From contig CAIMEK010000763.1 of assembly GCA_903839965.1 (NCBI GenBank), positions 1 through 7,080 on the forward strand: a stretch of DNA of 7,080 nucleotides, written 5' to 3'. Positions 5,591 through 7,080 of this stretch are shown here, piece by piece. Position numbers and translations under genes: made by a program. Source of the DNA: an uncultured Acetobacteraceae bacterium. Its GTDB lineage: Bacteria > Pseudomonadota > Alphaproteobacteria > Acetobacterales > Acetobacteraceae. Each line of letters starts with the position of its first letter. The first letter of the stretch is position 1. The notes beneath the pieces are model-generated. The model made no database searches. It was not told where the DNA came from and saw nothing but the letters and a program-made list of their open reading frames with translations.

Positions 5591-6595
5591 TCAGGGCGGT
5601 TGTCGCGAAACGGTGGTGCGCGCGCCGCGGTTCAGGGCGCGGCAGACCAGGGTTTCGATGCCATCGGCGCGGCCCGAGGCGGCCAGGGCCGCGACCGCCC
5701 GCGCGGCTTCGGCCGCATCGGGCAGGAAGGCGAAGCCGGTCGGTCCCCAGGAGCTTTGGCCGATGCCGACGCCGCCCGCGGCCGCCAGCGCGGCGAGCGC
5801 CGCGGCGACCCGGGGGCTGGTGAAGGCGCCGCCCTGGGCAGGCGCGAAATGCTCGCCGACCAGCGCCTGCACGCGGCTGATGGCGGCGCCGAACGCGGGC
5901 AGGTCGGCCTCGGCGACCCCCGGCAGGGCCTGCATGAGCACCACGCGGCAGATCTCCCCGGCGGCGGCCGCGCGCATCGGCGGCAGGGCGGCGAAGGCGG
6001 CCCGTTCGGCGGCACCCGACAGGCCCTCGCCGTGGCGGTCGAGCACCAGCACGATTCGCCACGCTTGCGGCACATGCAGGCGCGCCAGCACCGGCGGCAG
6101 CGCCGCGCTGGCGCCGTGGCCGCCGTCCACCACCAGACCGCCGGCACAAAACAGTGCGATGCCGATGCCCGACCGTGCACCGCGCGCCAGCAGCGCCGCG
6201 TCCGCCGGCGGGTCGGGCGCCAGCCCGTGCAGCCCGCGCAGCGCGGCCCCGAGCGCCAGCGCCAGCTGCGTGCCGGAACCCAGGCCGGCGTGCGGCGGGA
6301 TTGCCGCATGGAGGTGCAGGTCGTGCGGGCCGGAGAGGCCGAGCTGGCGCTCCAGTGTGGCCAGCCAGGCGGCCGCGCGGGCCTGCTCGTGACCCGCCAC
6401 GACGGGATGGCGCGAGCGGCGCAGCGTCAGGCGCAGCACGGGCGCGTCGATGGCCAGGCCGATGCTGCCGAAACGCCGCCCGAGCCCGCCGTTCAGGTCG
6501 AGGAATCCGAGATGCAGCCGGGCGCTCGCCTCGACCGTTACCCCGGTGGCCGGCCGATCCCAATCGGTTGCGGGCGCCACTTCGGTCTTGTCCAT
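5591..6595 (-). CDS. mptG: Beta-ribofuranosylaminobenzene 5'-phosphate (RFAP) synthase
   Basis: RFAP synthase condenses p-hydroxybenzoate or p-aminobenzoate with PRPP, releasing CO2 and pyrophosphate. This is the first committed step towards the arylamine-ribose part of methanopterin (the gene is called orf4 in older methylotroph work). The 334-residue product is a GHMP-kinase-fold protein of normal length. It has ASARLHLGFLDLNGGLGRRF (23-42), GSIGLAID (43-50), the family loop IPPHAGLGSGTQLALALG (99-116), ARSGIGIALFCAGGLVVDGG (140-159), DRHGEGLSGAAE (186-197) and GIGQSSWGPTGFAF (277-290). Two ATG codons stand in tandem; the second (6595-6593, MDKTEV) is five bases from AGGAGG and is preferred, while the first (6598) is only two bases away. 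The frame is open further upstream to 6967 but unrelated to the family. It heads the minus-strand block, divergent from fhcB. Confidence 0.93.
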   Translation of the reverse strand: MDKTEVAPATDWDRPATGVTVEASARLHLGFLDLNGGLGRRFGSIGLAIDAPVLRLTLRRSRHPVVAGHEQARAAAWLATLERQLGLSGPHDLHLHAAIPPHAGLGSGTQLALALGAALRGLHGLAPDPPADAALLARGARSGIGIALFCAGGLVVDGGHGASAALPPVLARLHVPQAWRIVLVLDRHGEGLSGAAERAAFAALPPMRAAAAGEICRVVLMQALPGVAEADLPAFGAAISRVQALVGEHFAPAQGGAFTSPRVAAALAALAAAGGVGIGQSSWGPTGFAFLPDAAEAARAVAALAASGRADGIETLVCRALNRGARTTVSRQPP

Positions 6596-6600
6596 CATGG

Positions 6601-6606
6601 CCTCCT
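6601..6606 (-). promoter_or_regulatory. Ribosome binding site of mptG
   Basis: AGGAGG on the minus strand precedes the tandem ATGs of mptG. Its spacing (five bases to the second ATG, two to the first) favours the second as the start. Confidence 0.75.
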
Positions 6607-6732
6607 GCTGGAATGTGGCATCGGAGCACTGATCGCGGCAACCGGCCGGGCCGGCGTGCGCAATCAACACGAAGCCGGCTCGTGCGTCCTTCAGGAGGCC
6701 GCGAGCGGCCCGACAGGACGGGGAACGGGCAG
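6607..6732. promoter_or_regulatory. Divergent intergenic region between mptG and the fhcB unit
   Basis: About 130 bases separate the mptG start from the first plus-strand start candidate, so promoters for both directions are expected here. I see no convincing -35/-10 pair on either strand. Two symmetric elements are visible. One is a 13-base palindrome, CCGGCC-G-GGCCGG, at 6642-6654. The other is a 9-base inverted repeat, GGCCTCCTG (6599-6607) with CAGGAGGCC (6692-6700); its left arm is the mptG ribosome site and its right arm is a ribosome-site-like sequence with no start codon at proper distance. Operator function is only a possibility, because GC-rich palindromes arise easily here. Confidence 0.4.
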
Positions 6733-6825
6733 ATGGCCGAAACGACCGGTGAGCACGCTGATGACGATGCCGCGATCGCGCAACGGCTGGCCGCGGAGCT
6801 GCCGCACTGCAGGCACGATGGCTGA
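6733..6825 (+). CDS. Small ORF before fhcB, possible remnant of a pterin carbinolamine dehydratase gene
   Basis: This frame encodes 30 residues (MAETTGEHADDDAAIAQRLA, then AELPHCRHDG) and ends in a TGA that overlaps the proposed fhcB ATG by eight bases. Residues 10-30 resemble the N-terminus of PCD/DCoH-type pterin-4a-carbinolamine dehydratases, which typically begin with an acidic turn, a D-x-x-IAxxLAxLPxW helix and then an acidic-glycine segment. Here Cys26 stands where the family Trp would be, and nothing of the remaining roughly 80 residues, including the catalytic histidines, follows. It could be a decayed fragment, a leader peptide coupled to fhcB, or chance. PCD homologues occur in bacteria with pterin-linked C1 metabolism, which makes the first reading reasonable, but the match is short. 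The ribosome site (GGGGAA upstream) is weak. Confidence 0.3.
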   Translation: MAETTGEHADDDAAIAQRLAAELPHCRHDG

Positions 6826-7080
6826 TCCGCCGGCGGCGGCGATCGGCCGGGCGGCGGCGCTGCTCGGCGCCAGCCGCAACGCCGTGGTGGCGGGGCTGGG
6901 CACCGACATCGCCGGCGCCGAGGCGGCGATTGCGCTGGCGCGGCGGATCGGCGGCGCGTTCGACCACGCCGCGTCCGCGGCCGCGCTCGCCGATCTCGGG
7001 GTGATGCGCGAGGCGGGCTGGATGGTGACTTCGCCGATCGCGGCGCGGGCCTGGGCGGACGTGGTGCTGCTGGTGGGCCC
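6818..7080 (+). CDS. fhcB: Formyltransferase/hydrolase complex subunit B (FhcB), N-terminal part
   Basis: FhcB is the subunit of the bacterial formyltransferase/hydrolase complex (FhcABCD) that is homologous to FwdB/FmdB of archaeal formylmethanofuran dehydrogenase. The complex moves the formyl group from formyl-H4MPT to a methanofuran analogue and hydrolyses it to formate. The first 87 residues are seen and run off the right edge. They include AAAIGRAAALLGAS (6-19), VVAGLGTDIAGAEAAIALAR (23-42), GGAFDHAASAAAL (46-58), VMREAGWMVTSP (62-73) and ARAWADVVLLVG (76-87), which match the start of the molybdopterin-type domain. The cysteine-rich iron-sulfur segment that precedes this region in archaeal FwdB is absent, as known for bacterial FhcB. 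I chose the ATG at 6818, with only a weak GCAGG before it. In-frame ATGs at 6761 and 6767 would add residues with no family likeness. It is divergent from mptG; fhcA, fhcD and fhcC probably follow outside. Confidence 0.85.
   Translation, partial: MADPPAAAIGRAAALLGASRNAVVAGLGTDIAGAEAAIALARRIGGAFDHAASAAALADLGVMREAGWMVTSPIAARAWADVVLLVG

Noticed and set aside
5577..5606. Sigma70-like promoter for mtdB in the mptG-mtdB gap (GCGACA, 18 bases, TATAAG)
   Set aside because: The -10 is good but the -35 matches only four of six. Transcription would start about at the mtdB ribosome site, leaving it truncated, so a functional promoter here is unlikely.
6596..6967. Upstream extension of mptG to 6967
   Set aside because: It would cross the divergent region and run opposite fhcB, has no similarity to RFAP synthases, and ignores the AGGAGG placed for the ATG at 6595.

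Overview
This window lies inside a bacterial gene island for tetrahydromethanopterin (H4MPT)-linked one-carbon transfer, the pathway by which aerobic methylotrophs oxidise formaldehyde to formate. The DNA is very GC-rich, with strong G/C bias at third codon positions. That bias produces long meaningless open frames opposite almost every real gene. The gene set (fae, mtdB, mch, mptG, fhcB) and the MtdB-type dehydrogenase point to a methylotrophic or facultatively methylotrophic proteobacterium. A betaproteobacterium is my best guess, but the sequence alone does not prove this.

Layout. A plus-strand gene ends at 216; it is the C-terminal tail of a HisA-like TIM-barrel protein. It converges on a seven-gene minus-strand block (6595 down to 288). 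In order of transcription the block holds mptG (beta-RFAP synthase), mtdB (methylene-H4MPT dehydrogenase), a COG2232-like ATP-grasp protein, mch (methenyl-H4MPT cyclohydrolase), a RimK/MptN-like ATP-grasp ligase, a CitG/MdcB-like protein, and fae (formaldehyde-activating enzyme). Five genes from mtdB to the CitG-like gene are joined by overlaps of 4, 4, 1 and 4 bases. mptG and fae are separated from this core by 31 and 56 bases, so the block looks like one operon. Upstream of mptG a divergent intergenic region leads to a plus-strand unit: a 30-codon ORF overlapping the start of fhcB, which runs off the window.

How the genes work together. Fae condenses formaldehyde with H4MPT, MtdB oxidises methylene-H4MPT to methenyl-H4MPT, and Mch hydrolyses that to formyl-H4MPT. 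The Fhc complex, whose B subunit begins at the right edge, then transfers the formyl group to a methanofuran analogue and releases formate. MptG makes the first committed pterin-side-chain precursor. The two ATP-grasp proteins, the CitG-like protein and the HisA-like protein are conserved companions of this pathway. They are probably cofactor-biosynthesis enzymes, but their reactions cannot be read from the sequence.

The pathway itself is known. The points most worth a second look are the TTG start of fae, the intercistronic hairpin before fae, the unassigned cofactor genes, and the small ORF before fhcB, which may be a remnant of a pterin carbinolamine dehydratase gene. I see no tRNA, rRNA, CRISPR array, insertion sequence or phage gene.
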